Shown: positions 1-5,040, counted from the first letter of the stretch. The stretch: DNA of 7,667 nt from JAVBMB01 sp031552995 (GCA_031552995.1 JAVBMB010000093.1:1-7667); one strand, 5' to 3'. A program made the numbers and translations. Notes: generated from the letters alone by a model not told the origin.

Positions 1-350
1 TTTTGCCAGATTACTGCGCTGTCCCCGCCGGAGGCAGACGCGGCAGCGATATTGAACACGCGGATTTTAACCCCGCGGGCAGGGTCGGTGCCGTCTGTGA
101 TAAACGCCGTGACCAGCTTTGGCATGCTGCGGCAGTTTATAAGCGAAATGTCAGCCGAAACTTGTCCGTTTGAAGCGGTGACAAGTTCTTCAACTTTACA
201 TAGTGTTTCGTATGGAATTATCGGCGCGGATGCAAGAGCCGCATCGTTTGTATCGAAACCGAGGTATGATTTAAGCGACGGCGAGATATAGCTGACGTGC
301 GGCCGCCCGTCGAGCTCGACAATGCAACTGCCAAGATGTATATTCTTCAT
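1..350 (-). CDS. N-terminus of a PAS-like domain protein (runs off the left edge)
   Basis: The reverse strand is open from an ATG at 348-350 to the window edge, giving 116 codons without a stop. The start is supported by an AGGGGGT Shine-Dalgarno element about 5 bases upstream. The protein begins MKNIHLGSCIVELDG and continues with RPHVSYISPSLKSYLGF. That pattern (short strand, then Y-I-S-P-S followed by a helix and L-G-F/Y) is typical of the start of a PAS sensor domain. The next ~80 residues are less typical, and no kinase, GGDEF or HTH motif is reached before the edge, so the output function is unknown. No signal peptide or membrane segment is seen. It lies downstream of degV on the same strand but is separated by a hairpin and a gap of about 150 bp, so it is probably a separate unit. 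The plus-strand ORF over the same bases looks like a shadow. Confidence 0.6.
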   Translation of the reverse strand, partial: MKNIHLGSCIVELDGRPHVSYISPSLKSYLGFDTNDAALASAPIIPYETLCKVEELVTASNGQVSADISLINCRSMPKLVTAFITDGTDPARGVKIRVFNIAAASASGGDSAVIWQ

Positions 351-407
351 GCTTACCCCCTGCCGGACAAGAACATTGTGTATCAAAAAAAACGTGTATT
401 AGCCTGT

Positions 408-413
408 ATTATA
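408..413 (-). promoter_or_regulatory. Possible -10 box (TATAAT) for the PAS-like gene
   Basis: A perfect TATAAT lies on the minus strand 58 bases before the start codon of the PAS-like gene. At 17 bases upstream the hexamer is TGGCGC, a poor -35, and there is no extended TG motif, so support is only half a promoter. The rest of the 351-497 gap holds the degV terminator hairpin and a run of eight T on the minus strand that has no hairpin. Confidence 0.25.
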
Positions 414-462
414 CTACATAATGCATGAACGCGCCAGTGTATAATTCCGCCGGAAAGTGAAA

Positions 463-480
463 AGCCGCCAAAAGGCGGCT
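463..480 (-). terminator. Intrinsic terminator of degV
   Basis: There is a perfect 7-bp stem (AGCCGCC / GGCGGCT) with a 4-base loop, 18 bases past the degV stop. On the minus strand it is followed by TTTCACTTTCC, a short and interrupted U-tract, so termination may be partial. Confidence 0.65.
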
Positions 481-497
481 ATTTAATGCAAATATGA

Positions 498-1331
498 TTA
501 TTTTGAGATGTAGGCGATGCCGGCGGCACCCGGACCGGCGTGTGTGCCGACAACGCTGCCGATAGAGGTTGTGACCGCCATACTCTTTGTGTACAGCCCG
601 TCGAGCGAGGATTTGATGACATCAATTTCATCCGGAGCGTCTGCGTGGCCAAATACCATCGGATAATCGAGGTTGGGCGTCAGTCGTTCGCAGTGGTCGC
701 GAAGCGCCTTGTACGCGGCTTTTTTGCCGCGGGTTTTGCCGACAGATTCGACCTTGCCGCCAGTTACGCTGACAATCGGACATATACCGATTATCGTCCC
801 TATCGCGGCCGTCGCGGCGGTGAGGCGGCCGCCCATCTTGAGGTACTTCAGGCTTTCGACAAACGCGTACAGCTTGACACGCTCGCTGAGACGGGCTATC
901 TCCGCCGCTATAATGTCCGCCGCAATATTGCGGCCGCGCAAGCGGACTGCCTCCCTGACGAGAAGATTAAGGCCAAGCGTGGCGGTTCTGGAATCTATGA
1001 TATGTATGTTGCCGCCGACATGCTCGGCAGCTATTATTGCGGACTGACATGTACCGCTGAGCTCGGTAGAGATGAATATTCCGACGATATCGTCCCCCGC
1101 TTCGACGATTGGGCGGAAAAGCTTTTCAAATGTCTCGGGGTTGACCTGTGATGATTTGGGAAGCTCATCAGCCTCACGCAGCTTTTTATAAAATGTTTTG
1201 TTATCTATCTCGACACCGTCAAGATAGCTTTCGGCGCCAAAATTGATAGAAAGCGGCACGACCGCTATATCAAGTGCTTCAGCTTCACTGAGACTGAAAT
1301 CGGCCGTGCTGTCAGTAATAATAACTGTCAT
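498..1331 (-). CDS. DegV family (FakB-type) fatty-acid-binding protein
   Basis: This is a 277-residue protein of normal DegV length. Members bind a fatty acid in a deep pocket, and the FakB subset presents it to the kinase FakA for phosphorylation and entry into phospholipid synthesis. Visible signatures are ITDSTADF at residues 5-12, the PKSSQVNPETF segment near 58-68 (lipid carboxylate region), ISTELSGT near 88-94, and a C-terminal GTHAGPGAAG block near 262-270. There is no signal peptide, so it should be cytosolic. The start is set by AGGAG six bases upstream of the ATG, and the stop is TAA. It is expressed from its own consensus promoter just after the sigG terminator, so its adjacency to sigG is probably positional and not an operon. 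Which paralogue it is, and which fatty acid it prefers, cannot be told. Long plus-strand ORFs across it (540-1151, 673-1047) are antisense shadows. Confidence 0.93.
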   Translation of the reverse strand: MTVIITDSTADFSLSEAEALDIAVVPLSINFGAESYLDGVEIDNKTFYKKLREADELPKSSQVNPETFEKLFRPIVEAGDDIVGIFISTELSGTCQSAIIAAEHVGGNIHIIDSRTATLGLNLLVREAVRLRGRNIAADIIAAEIARLSERVKLYAFVESLKYLKMGGRLTAATAAIGTIIGICPIVSVTGGKVESVGKTRGKKAAYKALRDHCERLTPNLDYPMVFGHADAPDEIDVIKSSLDGLYTKSMAVTTSIGSVVGTHAGPGAAGIAYISK

Positions 1332-1348
1332 TTGACTCTCCTGTTTAA

Positions 1349-1361
1349 TTAGTATGACTAA
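1349..1361. promoter_or_regulatory. Operator-like dyad downstream of the degV -10 box
   Basis: TTAGT-ATG-ACTAA is a perfect 5-bp inverted repeat. It extends imperfectly to nine bases per arm (7 of 9 paired) and lies around +1 to +15 of the predicted degV transcript. A repressor bound here would block initiation. The half-site resembles the TTAGTA arm of lipid-synthesis repressor sites such as FapR, but the spacing is shorter, so the regulator is unknown. Confidence 0.35.
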
Positions 1362-1371
1362 CTATCTATTT

Positions 1372-1400
1372 ATTATATGAGTCGGCTGCTATCTTGTCAA
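1372..1400 (-). promoter_or_regulatory. Consensus sigma-A promoter for degV
   Basis: The minus strand carries TTGACA (1395-1400) and TATAAT (1372-1377) separated by exactly 17 bases, a perfect match to the housekeeping consensus. It lies 41 bases upstream of the degV start codon and immediately after the sigG-fragment terminator, so degV is driven independently of the genes upstream. Confidence 0.88.
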
Positions 1401-1428
1401 GCTCATATGGTTATTTTGCCGTTTGCCC

Positions 1429-1460
1429 AAAAAGAATATAGCGCCTTTGCGGCGCTATAT
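1429..1460 (-). terminator. Intrinsic terminator overlapping the end of the sigG fragment
   Basis: There is a perfect 10-bp stem (ATATAGCGCC / GGCGCTATAT) with a 5-base loop, followed on the minus strand by TCTTTTT. The TAG stop codon of the sigG fragment (1455-1457) lies inside the upstream arm, so gene end and terminator overlap. Confidence 0.87.
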
Positions 1461-1946
1461 CTGTCCTTTTATTTTATCGAGAACGCCTTTTTCCAGCCTT
1501 GATACCTGAGCTTGCGATATGCCGACCTCAGCTGCGACCTCCATCTGGGTTTTGCCGTCGTAAAACCGAAGGGCGAGTATACGCTTTTCTCGCGGGGACA
1601 GTTCGGTCATCGCCTGCATTATTGATATCTGATTGAGCCAGTTATCATCAGTGCTGACCGTGTCCCGCACTTGATCCATTACGCAGATTGAGTCTCCGCC
1701 GTCCTGAAACACCGGCTCGTAAAGTGAAATCGGGTCGGATATCGCGTCGAGCGCAAATACGACATCTTCGCGTTTGACATTCATCGACTGCGCTATTTCG
1801 TCGATTGTCGGTTCCCGCTGATTTTCACCGGTCAGCTTTTCTTTGGCGACAAGCGCGCGGTAGGCATTGTCGCGCATCGAGCGGCTGACGCGCAGCGAGC
1901 TGTTATCGCGCAGATAGCGGCGTATTTCACCTATTATCATCGGCAC
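1455..1946 (-). CDS. sigG: C-terminal fragment of sporulation sigma factor SigG (N-terminal part missing)
   Basis: These 163 codons match SigG from about residue 96 of a ~260-residue protein: VPMIIGEIRRYLRDN (region 2.4, -10 recognition), VSRSMRDNAYRAL (region 3), EPVFQDGGDSICVMDQV (a SigG-like segment unlike SigF), and GKTQMEVAAEVGISQAQVSR (region 4.2 helix-turn-helix, -35 recognition). The first ~95 residues, regions 2.1-2.3 with the core-polymerase interface, are absent; the frame upstream meets a stop (TAA at 1965-1967) after six unrelated codons. The break falls right before GTG-CCG-ATG, where full SigG reads T-Y-A-V-P-M. An AAGGA element (1952-1956) lies five bases before this GTG, so the fragment could be translated by itself, but it would lack the main core-binding helices. 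The recombinase gene ends 18 bp upstream. It is most likely one half of a gene split by the recombinase's element; a plain deletion remnant is the alternative. Confidence 0.9.
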   Translation of the reverse strand: MPMIIGEIRRYLRDNSSLRVSRSMRDNAYRALVAKEKLTGENQREPTIDEIAQSMNVKREDVVFALDAISDPISLYEPVFQDGGDSICVMDQVRDTVSTDDNWLNQISIMQAMTELSPREKRILALRFYDGKTQMEVAAEVGISQAQVSRLEKGVLDKIKGQI

Positions 1947-1964
1947 TGATGTCCTTAGTCGAAA
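1947..1964. other. Junction between recombinase gene and sigG fragment (candidate att half-site)
   Basis: Only 18 bases separate the recombinase TAA from the first sigG-derived codon. SigG homology begins abruptly at the valine codon (1944-1946), so the recombination crossover should lie in or next to this stretch. Large serine recombinase genes are commonly found right beside one attachment site. No second copy of this sequence was found by eye elsewhere in the window, so the partner site is not identified. Confidence 0.45.
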
Positions 1965-3338
1965 TTAAAATGTGTAGTCGATGCGCACGGTGCCGCTGTC
2001 ATATTCGATTCTGCCGACAAGCGAGCGAATGACGGTTTGCTTTTCCTGCGGCGTCATGTGTGGCCATAAATCACTCAGGTTTTCTATTTTCTTTTGAAGC
2101 GCCATTATTTTTTCACTTGTTGCGCTGTGTTCAATCTCCAGCTCAATCTGCTTTGATATTTTATCCAGCTCTGTGCGGTATGAGGCGATTGTCTCAAGGA
2201 GCAGGTCGTTTTCATCGTCGGCATACAGCGTATACAGCCGCTTTATCTTGGCGGCGACGGCACTATACCTGCCGCGCAAGGACGCCAGTACGTCAGACTG
2301 CGGTGGCTCTCCTCCTTGACGGTGTTTGTCGAGGCAGAAGTCAAACAGATCATCGATGACGATACGCTCGATATCTTCGGCCCACGGACGTTCGTTCGGG
2401 CAGTCGGGGTCACGGATGAGATGGGTTTTATGCTTATCCTGTGAATAGCATACCAGCTTGCAGCCATGCTTCCCCCACTTTTGATACCGCATCTTAGCGC
2501 CGCATTTGCCGCAGTGTACAAGCCCTGTAAGCAAATAGCTTGAGGTCGAAAGATTTTTTATTGATCTCTCACGCAGCAGCGCCATAGCGCGCTCATATGT
2601 CTCGATTGGTATAATTGCCTCGTGCCTGCCGGGGTATTCCTCGCCATTGTAGCTAATAATCCCCGCGTTAGTCTTGCGGGTTAAAATCTGATACGCAAGC
2701 TTTTCATACTTAAGCCCGACAATCTGCGCGATTCTGTTAAGCGAATAGCCGAGAATATATAGTTCGTAGATCCTTCGCACTGTTGCGGCGTCGGCATTCG
2801 GCACGAGTATGCCGAGGCTCTCGTCATAGTCGTAGCCGAACGGAACCCTGCCCCCGCCCATCCAAAGGCCGCTTTTTACACGCTCTCTCATGCCCATTCG
2901 CGTGCGCTCGCGGATATTCTCGCGCTCGAGCTGGGCGAACGCCGACAGTATGCCCAGCATCAGCCGGCCGAGTGCCGTCGAGGTATCCATGCTCTCCTGC
3001 AGCGAGGTGAACGCGACGCCGTTTGGATTGAACACATCTTCGATGAGGTAGAGCGTGTCTTTTTGGCTTCGGCTGAGGCGGTCGAGCTTGTAGACAATTA
3101 CGGCTGACAGCTCTCCCCTCTACGCGGCGTCAATAAGCCGGCTAAGCTCGGGGCGGTCGATATTGCTGCCGGTGAAGCCGCCGTCGATATAGAACTCATA
3201 TTCCGGTATCCCTCGCGACACGCAGTGGGCGGCAAGCATCTGCTTTTGCGCGTCTATCGAATAACCCTCCTCGCGCTGGGCATCTGTGGAAACGCGGATA
3301 TACAGCGCCGCCTTTTTAATTTTTGAGACGCTTTGCAT
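1965..3338 (-). pseudogene. Large serine recombinase, open throughout except one in-frame amber codon
   Basis: The reading frame from ATG (3336-3338) to TAA (1965-1967) spans 457 codons and keeps one phase throughout. The only interruption is TAG at codon 73 (3120-3122). The start has AAGGAGAG seven bases upstream. Domains are a resolvase N-terminal catalytic domain with YIRVSTDAQ (nucleophile Ser17, Arg15), DGGFTG near 53-58, and KLDRLSRS at 84-91; a recombinase domain at about 165-265; a zinc ribbon (HCGKCG plus later cysteines, about 276-313); and a predicted coiled coil at about 351-421, typical of integrases that control direction. Length is close to SpoIVCA-type recombinases, which join split sporulation genes. 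The residue at the amber position is usually a polar one such as Lys in relatives, so a one-base change (for example AAG to TAG) explains it. The downstream open part (GTG at 3035) lacks the catalytic serine and could not act alone. Calling it inactive assumes no suppression. Confidence 0.85.
3120..3122 (-). other. In-frame amber (TAG) codon inside the recombinase
   Basis: The minus strand reads GAC-GCC-GCG-TAG-AGG-GGA-GAG. Recombinase-family sequence continues in the same phase on both sides (RLIDAA, then RGELSAVIVYKLDR). No base is inserted or deleted. It truncates the protein to 72 residues unless the codon is read through or the base is an assembly error. Confidence 0.9.
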
Positions 3339-3404
3339 AATCCACTCTCCTTAAAGCTGCCGCATAGATTGGGTGCATGGTTTGGCGGGGTTGTTATAAA
3401 GACT

Positions 3405-3433
3405 ATATTACACGTCACGGCGATACTCTTCAA
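3405..3433 (-). promoter_or_regulatory. Weak candidate promoter for the recombinase
   Basis: On the minus strand TTGAAG (3428-3433) and TAATAT (3405-3410) are 17 bases apart, each matching the sigma-A consensus at 4 of 6 positions. They lie about 67 bases before the recombinase start. No good sigma-E or sigma-K promoter was found by eye in this gap. Confidence 0.3.
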
Positions 3434-3446
3434 CGCCGGAGCCGCT

Positions 3447-3459
3447 GGCAAATATTGCC
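3447..3459. repeat. Short dyad GGCAA-ATA-TTGCC between the 41-residue ORF and the recombinase
   Basis: This is a perfect 5-bp inverted repeat with a 3-base centre, beginning four bases past the stop of the 41-residue ORF and upstream of the weak recombinase promoter. It could be an operator or an attachment-site arm, but it is short enough to be chance. Confidence 0.2.
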
Positions 3460-3462
3460 GGC

Positions 3463-3588
3463 CTACACGCTTCTGGCGCGCGCTTCAACATTGGCGGCGA
3501 TTTGAAGAACAAGCGGGTCGGAAATCGTATGGTCTTTGAGTTCCCTCTTTTTGACTGCGCTGCCGTTTATCATTCTGATTACCTGCAT
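3463..3588 (-). CDS. Small unidentified 41-residue protein upstream of the recombinase
   Basis: The ORF runs from ATG (3586-3588) to TAG (3463-3465). It is preceded by AAAAAGGAGG with seven bases to the start, one of the best ribosome binding sites in the window and the main reason to call it. The product begins MQVIRMINGSAVKKREL, then TISDPLVLQIAANVEARARSV. It is basic at both ends with a likely helix in the second half, and has no membrane segment or recognised motif. It sits 124 bp upstream of the recombinase on the same strand, after the DUF3892 terminator, so it could share a transcript with the recombinase. Small basic proteins encoded beside large serine integrases are sometimes recombination directionality factors, including one in the C. 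difficile sigK skin element. That role here is inference from position only. Confidence 0.6.
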   Translation of the reverse strand: MQVIRMINGSAVKKRELKDHTISDPLVLQIAANVEARARSV

Positions 3589-3647
3589 GGCTCAGCCTCC
3601 TTTTTGTGTGCTGGAATTATTATCCCTGCTTTTGCAGCCGTTCATAC

Positions 3648-3675
3648 AAAAAAACCGCGGCGCAAGGCCGCGGTT
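3648..3675 (-). terminator. Strong intrinsic terminator of the DUF3892 gene
   Basis: There is a perfect 9-bp stem (AACCGCGGC / GCCGCGGTT) with a 5-base loop, followed on the minus strand by a run of T. It begins six bases after the DUF3892 stop and insulates the 41-residue ORF and recombinase from upstream transcription. Confidence 0.92.
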
Positions 3676-3681
3676 CAGGCA

Positions 3682-3975
3682 CTACTCCTGAGTTATCGAC
3701 GGGAGATTGCCGAGGTTGTTATCTTCGCTGCTGTCCGGGATGGACTTTAGGTATTCTTCGCCGTCACGCGTTGATATTCCGACGCCGCGGATACCGCCCT
3801 GTCTGGCGAGATTAACTGCCTGGACTTTACTCAGCACCGTTCCGTCAGAAAGCTGATAGCCGGTGACACGGCCTGACTCCTTTTTGAGAGCGACAATGTC
3901 AACTGCATCCGCTTTTGGAGTGGGGATTTCGCTCATTGCGTTGAGCGGCAGACTGGAATAGATATCTTTTGGCAT
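3682..3975 (-). CDS. DUF3892 domain protein
   Basis: This is a 97-residue soluble protein with AGGAGG six bases before its ATG. After a proline-rich N-terminal tail (about 1-25) comes one DUF3892-type unit: DIVALKKESGRVTGYQL, then DGTVLSKVQAVNLARQGG, then GVGISTRDGEEYLKS, ending with an acidic Asn-rich NNLGNLPSI tail. The family's function is unknown. Such proteins often occur as small single-domain genes in Firmicutes, which is recalled family knowledge and not seen here. It stands alone, with the spo0A terminator and a 5' leader upstream and its own terminator after the TAG stop. A GAATA-N17-AATACTA element upstream suggests forespore (sigma-F/G-type) expression, which would tie it to sporulation. 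Whether it belongs to the recombinase element or to the spo0A neighbourhood is unclear. Confidence 0.85.
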   Translation of the reverse strand: MPKDIYSSLPLNAMSEIPTPKADAVDIVALKKESGRVTGYQLSDGTVLSKVQAVNLARQGGIRGVGISTRDGEEYLKSIPDSSEDNNLGNLPSITQE

Positions 3976-4032
3976 GCGCGTCCTCCTATTCTCTTGGATA
4001 TATTTTTTTGCATGGATTTAAAATTATATCTT

Positions 4033-4061
4033 TAGTATTGGCGCGGTATGATGTAATATTC
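4033..4061 (-). promoter_or_regulatory. Possible sigma-G/F-type promoter of the DUF3892 gene
   Basis: On the minus strand GAATA (4057-4061) is followed after 17 bases by AATACTA (4033-4039). The -35 fits the sigma-G consensus gHATR and the -10 matches CATWHTA at 6 of 7 positions. An isolated TATAAT slightly downstream (4024-4029) lacks a usable -35, so a housekeeping promoter is the alternative. Confidence 0.35.
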
Positions 4062-4079
4062 GGATTGCATTTTTTAACG

Positions 4080-4114
4080 AAAAAAACACGGCCGGCGATG
4101 ATGCCGGCCGTGTT
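4080..4114 (-). terminator. Intrinsic terminator of spo0A
   Basis: There is a perfect 12-bp stem (AACACGGCCGGC / GCCGGCCGTGTT) with a 6-base loop, followed on the minus strand by TTTTT. It lies 12 bases after the spo0A stop codon and ends the spoIVB-spo0A unit. Confidence 0.95.
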
Positions 4115-4126
4115 TGGACCGAGGTG

Positions 4127-4903
4127 TTATCCTATTCTGCGCTGAAGCCGAATCCTGTCGGCTATCATAGAGATGAACTCGCTGTTCGTCGGCTTTCCCT
4201 TGACATTAGAAACGGTATAGCCGAAAAAGCTGTTAAGCACTTCTACATCGCCGCGGTCCCAAGCGACCTCTATTGCGTGGCGTATAGCACGCTCGACACG
4301 CGAGCTGGTTGTCTTGTACTTTTTTGCGACGGTCGGATACAGCACCTTTGTTATTGCGTTTATGGTCTCCATATCATTAACCGTCATAATAATTGATTCG
4401 CGCAGATATTGATACCCTTTAATATGCGCCGGAACGCCTATTTCGTGGATGATGTTCGTCACGCGCATTTCGATATCCAGATCGGGATCAAGCTTCTGAT
4501 GCGAGCGGCTAAATGAGACCTCCATGATGTTGTGACGGCTGATGCGGTCTGCAAGCGCGTCGAGGTCGCAGGGCTTGATCATATAATAGCTGACTCCAAG
4601 CTCTGTTGCCTCGGCCGTCATGCTGTCGCTTGCGAACGACGAAAGCACAAATACCGCCGGTTTTTTTGGCAGATCCATCTTGTTGATTATCCTGACGGCT
4701 GCAAGCCCGTCCTTGCGCGGCAGCATTGCCTCGGTGACAATTACGTCCGGCCGGCATTCCGACGCCTGGGCTATAAGTTCGAATCCGTCGAAAGCAACGC
4801 CTACGACCTCAAGGTTCTTAAACTTCGACAGACTGTTTTGCAACATATCACAATAATCGCTGTTATCGTCTGCTATAACAATTTTAATGCTCTCGTTCAT
4901 CAT
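4127..4903 (-). CDS. spo0A: Sporulation master regulator Spo0A with Glu at the phosphoacceptor position
   Basis: This is 258 residues, normal for Spo0A. The N-terminal receiver (about 1-125) has the acidic pair Asp12-Asp13, a Ser in the switch position (LSSF, about 88) and the conserved Lys110 (YMIKP). The position that carries the phosphorylated Asp (D56 in B. subtilis) reads PDVIVTEAMLPRKDG, so Glu58 replaces Asp. The codon is GAG, at 4730-4732. The C-terminal effector domain (about 140-258) is intact: MRVTNIIHEIGVPAHIKGY, the recognition helix SSRVERAIRHAIE, and GYTVSNVKGKPTNSEFI. Spo0A normally receives phosphate from sensor kinases and then activates or represses sporulation genes. A Glu cannot take part in this the usual way but can mimic a phosphorylated Asp in some response regulators. 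The start has GGGGGA upstream of two adjacent ATGs. It follows spoIVB by 137 bp with no terminator between, the usual clostridial order. Confidence 0.97.
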   Translation of the reverse strand: MMNESIKIVIADDNSDYCDMLQNSLSKFKNLEVVGVAFDGFELIAQASECRPDVIVTEAMLPRKDGLAAVRIINKMDLPKKPAVFVLSSFASDSMTAEATELGVSYYMIKPCDLDALADRISRHNIMEVSFSRSHQKLDPDLDIEMRVTNIIHEIGVPAHIKGYQYLRESIIMTVNDMETINAITKVLYPTVAKKYKTTSSRVERAIRHAIEVAWDRGDVEVLNSFFGYTVSNVKGKPTNSEFISMIADRIRLQRRIG

Positions 4904-4953
4904 AAAGTCCCCCGCTCTATCAAAATTCTTTTTCTTTTGCGGTCCGCATCCTC

Positions 4954-4982
4954 AAGATAACACGATTAAGGCTAAATTACAA
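4954..4982 (-). promoter_or_regulatory. Weak candidate promoter for spo0A
   Basis: On the minus strand TTGTAA (4977-4982) and TATCTT (4954-4959) are 17 bases apart, each 4 of 6 to the sigma-A consensus, about 50 bases before the spo0A start. No convincing sigma-H promoter or 0A box is present in the 137-bp gap, which is otherwise AT-rich with a tandem ATGTAAAA just after the spoIVB stop. Confidence 0.28.
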
Positions 4983-5040
4983 TAGAAATTTAGAAAATAT
5001 TGGTAATTATCGGATGACTGAATTTTACATTTTTTTACAT

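Larger units (their letters stand above)
1947..3588 (-). mobile_element. Candidate skin-like element or remnant interrupting sigG (outer boundary unknown)
   Basis: The left boundary is the sigG junction near 1946. Inside are the serine recombinase and the 41-residue ORF, and possibly the DUF3892 gene as well. The right boundary is not determined. The missing N-terminal half of sigG should abut the other end of a simple insertion, but it is not found before spo0A. The element is therefore either larger than the window, rearranged by inversion, or a remnant whose other half was lost. The end given is the outermost ORF most likely to belong with the recombinase. Confidence 0.4.

Noticed and set aside
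855..863. Perfect 0A box (TTTGTCGAA) on the minus strand
   Set aside because: It lies inside the degV coding region, encoding the conserved F-V-E-S stretch, far from any promoter, so it is a codon coincidence. A weaker TGTCGAA at 4824-4830 inside spo0A is rejected for the same reason.
540..1151. 203-residue plus-strand ORF
   Set aside because: It lies antisense to degV, which has a clear family match, promoter and RBS. The plus-strand ORF has no RBS and no recognisable domain, so it is a shadow of a GC-rich gene.
2243..2521. 92-residue minus-strand ORF and the 99-residue plus-strand ORF at 2060-2359
   Set aside because: Both are out-of-frame shadows of the recombinase zinc-ribbon and coiled-coil region, with no RBS.
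3035..3119. Reinitiation after the amber using the AGGGGAGAG that follows it
   Set aside because: The SD-like run is directly followed by CTG with no spacing, and no ATG, GTG or TTG lies in frame at a proper distance. The GTG at 3035 is far away, and the product would lack the catalytic serine.
3254..3451. 65-residue minus-strand ORF across the recombinase start
   Set aside because: It overlaps the well-supported recombinase start in another frame, has low-complexity basic content and no RBS.
3120..3463. Genome-wide reassignment of TAG to an amino acid
   Set aside because: TAG ends the sigG fragment inside its terminator, the DUF3892 gene just before its terminator, and the 41-residue ORF. 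TAG is a working stop here.
3502..3815. Plus-strand ORFs (82 and 69 residues) over the DUF3892 gene end
   Set aside because: They run through the DUF3892 terminator and against its coding strand. The minus-strand gene has RBS, terminator and family match.
3355..4126. Search for the missing sigG N-terminal half or a second att site between the recombinase and spo0A
   Set aside because: No segment resembling NGNLRLVLSV, GCIGLMK or KFSTYA was found on either strand. A short GGCACT match at 3679-3684 to the 1943 junction is too short to be meaningful.
4921..4953. Possible sigma-H promoter (AGGAT...GAAT) upstream of spo0A
   Set aside because: The spacing between the two elements is 14 bases instead of 11-12 and the -35 flanks do not match. 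Not convincing.
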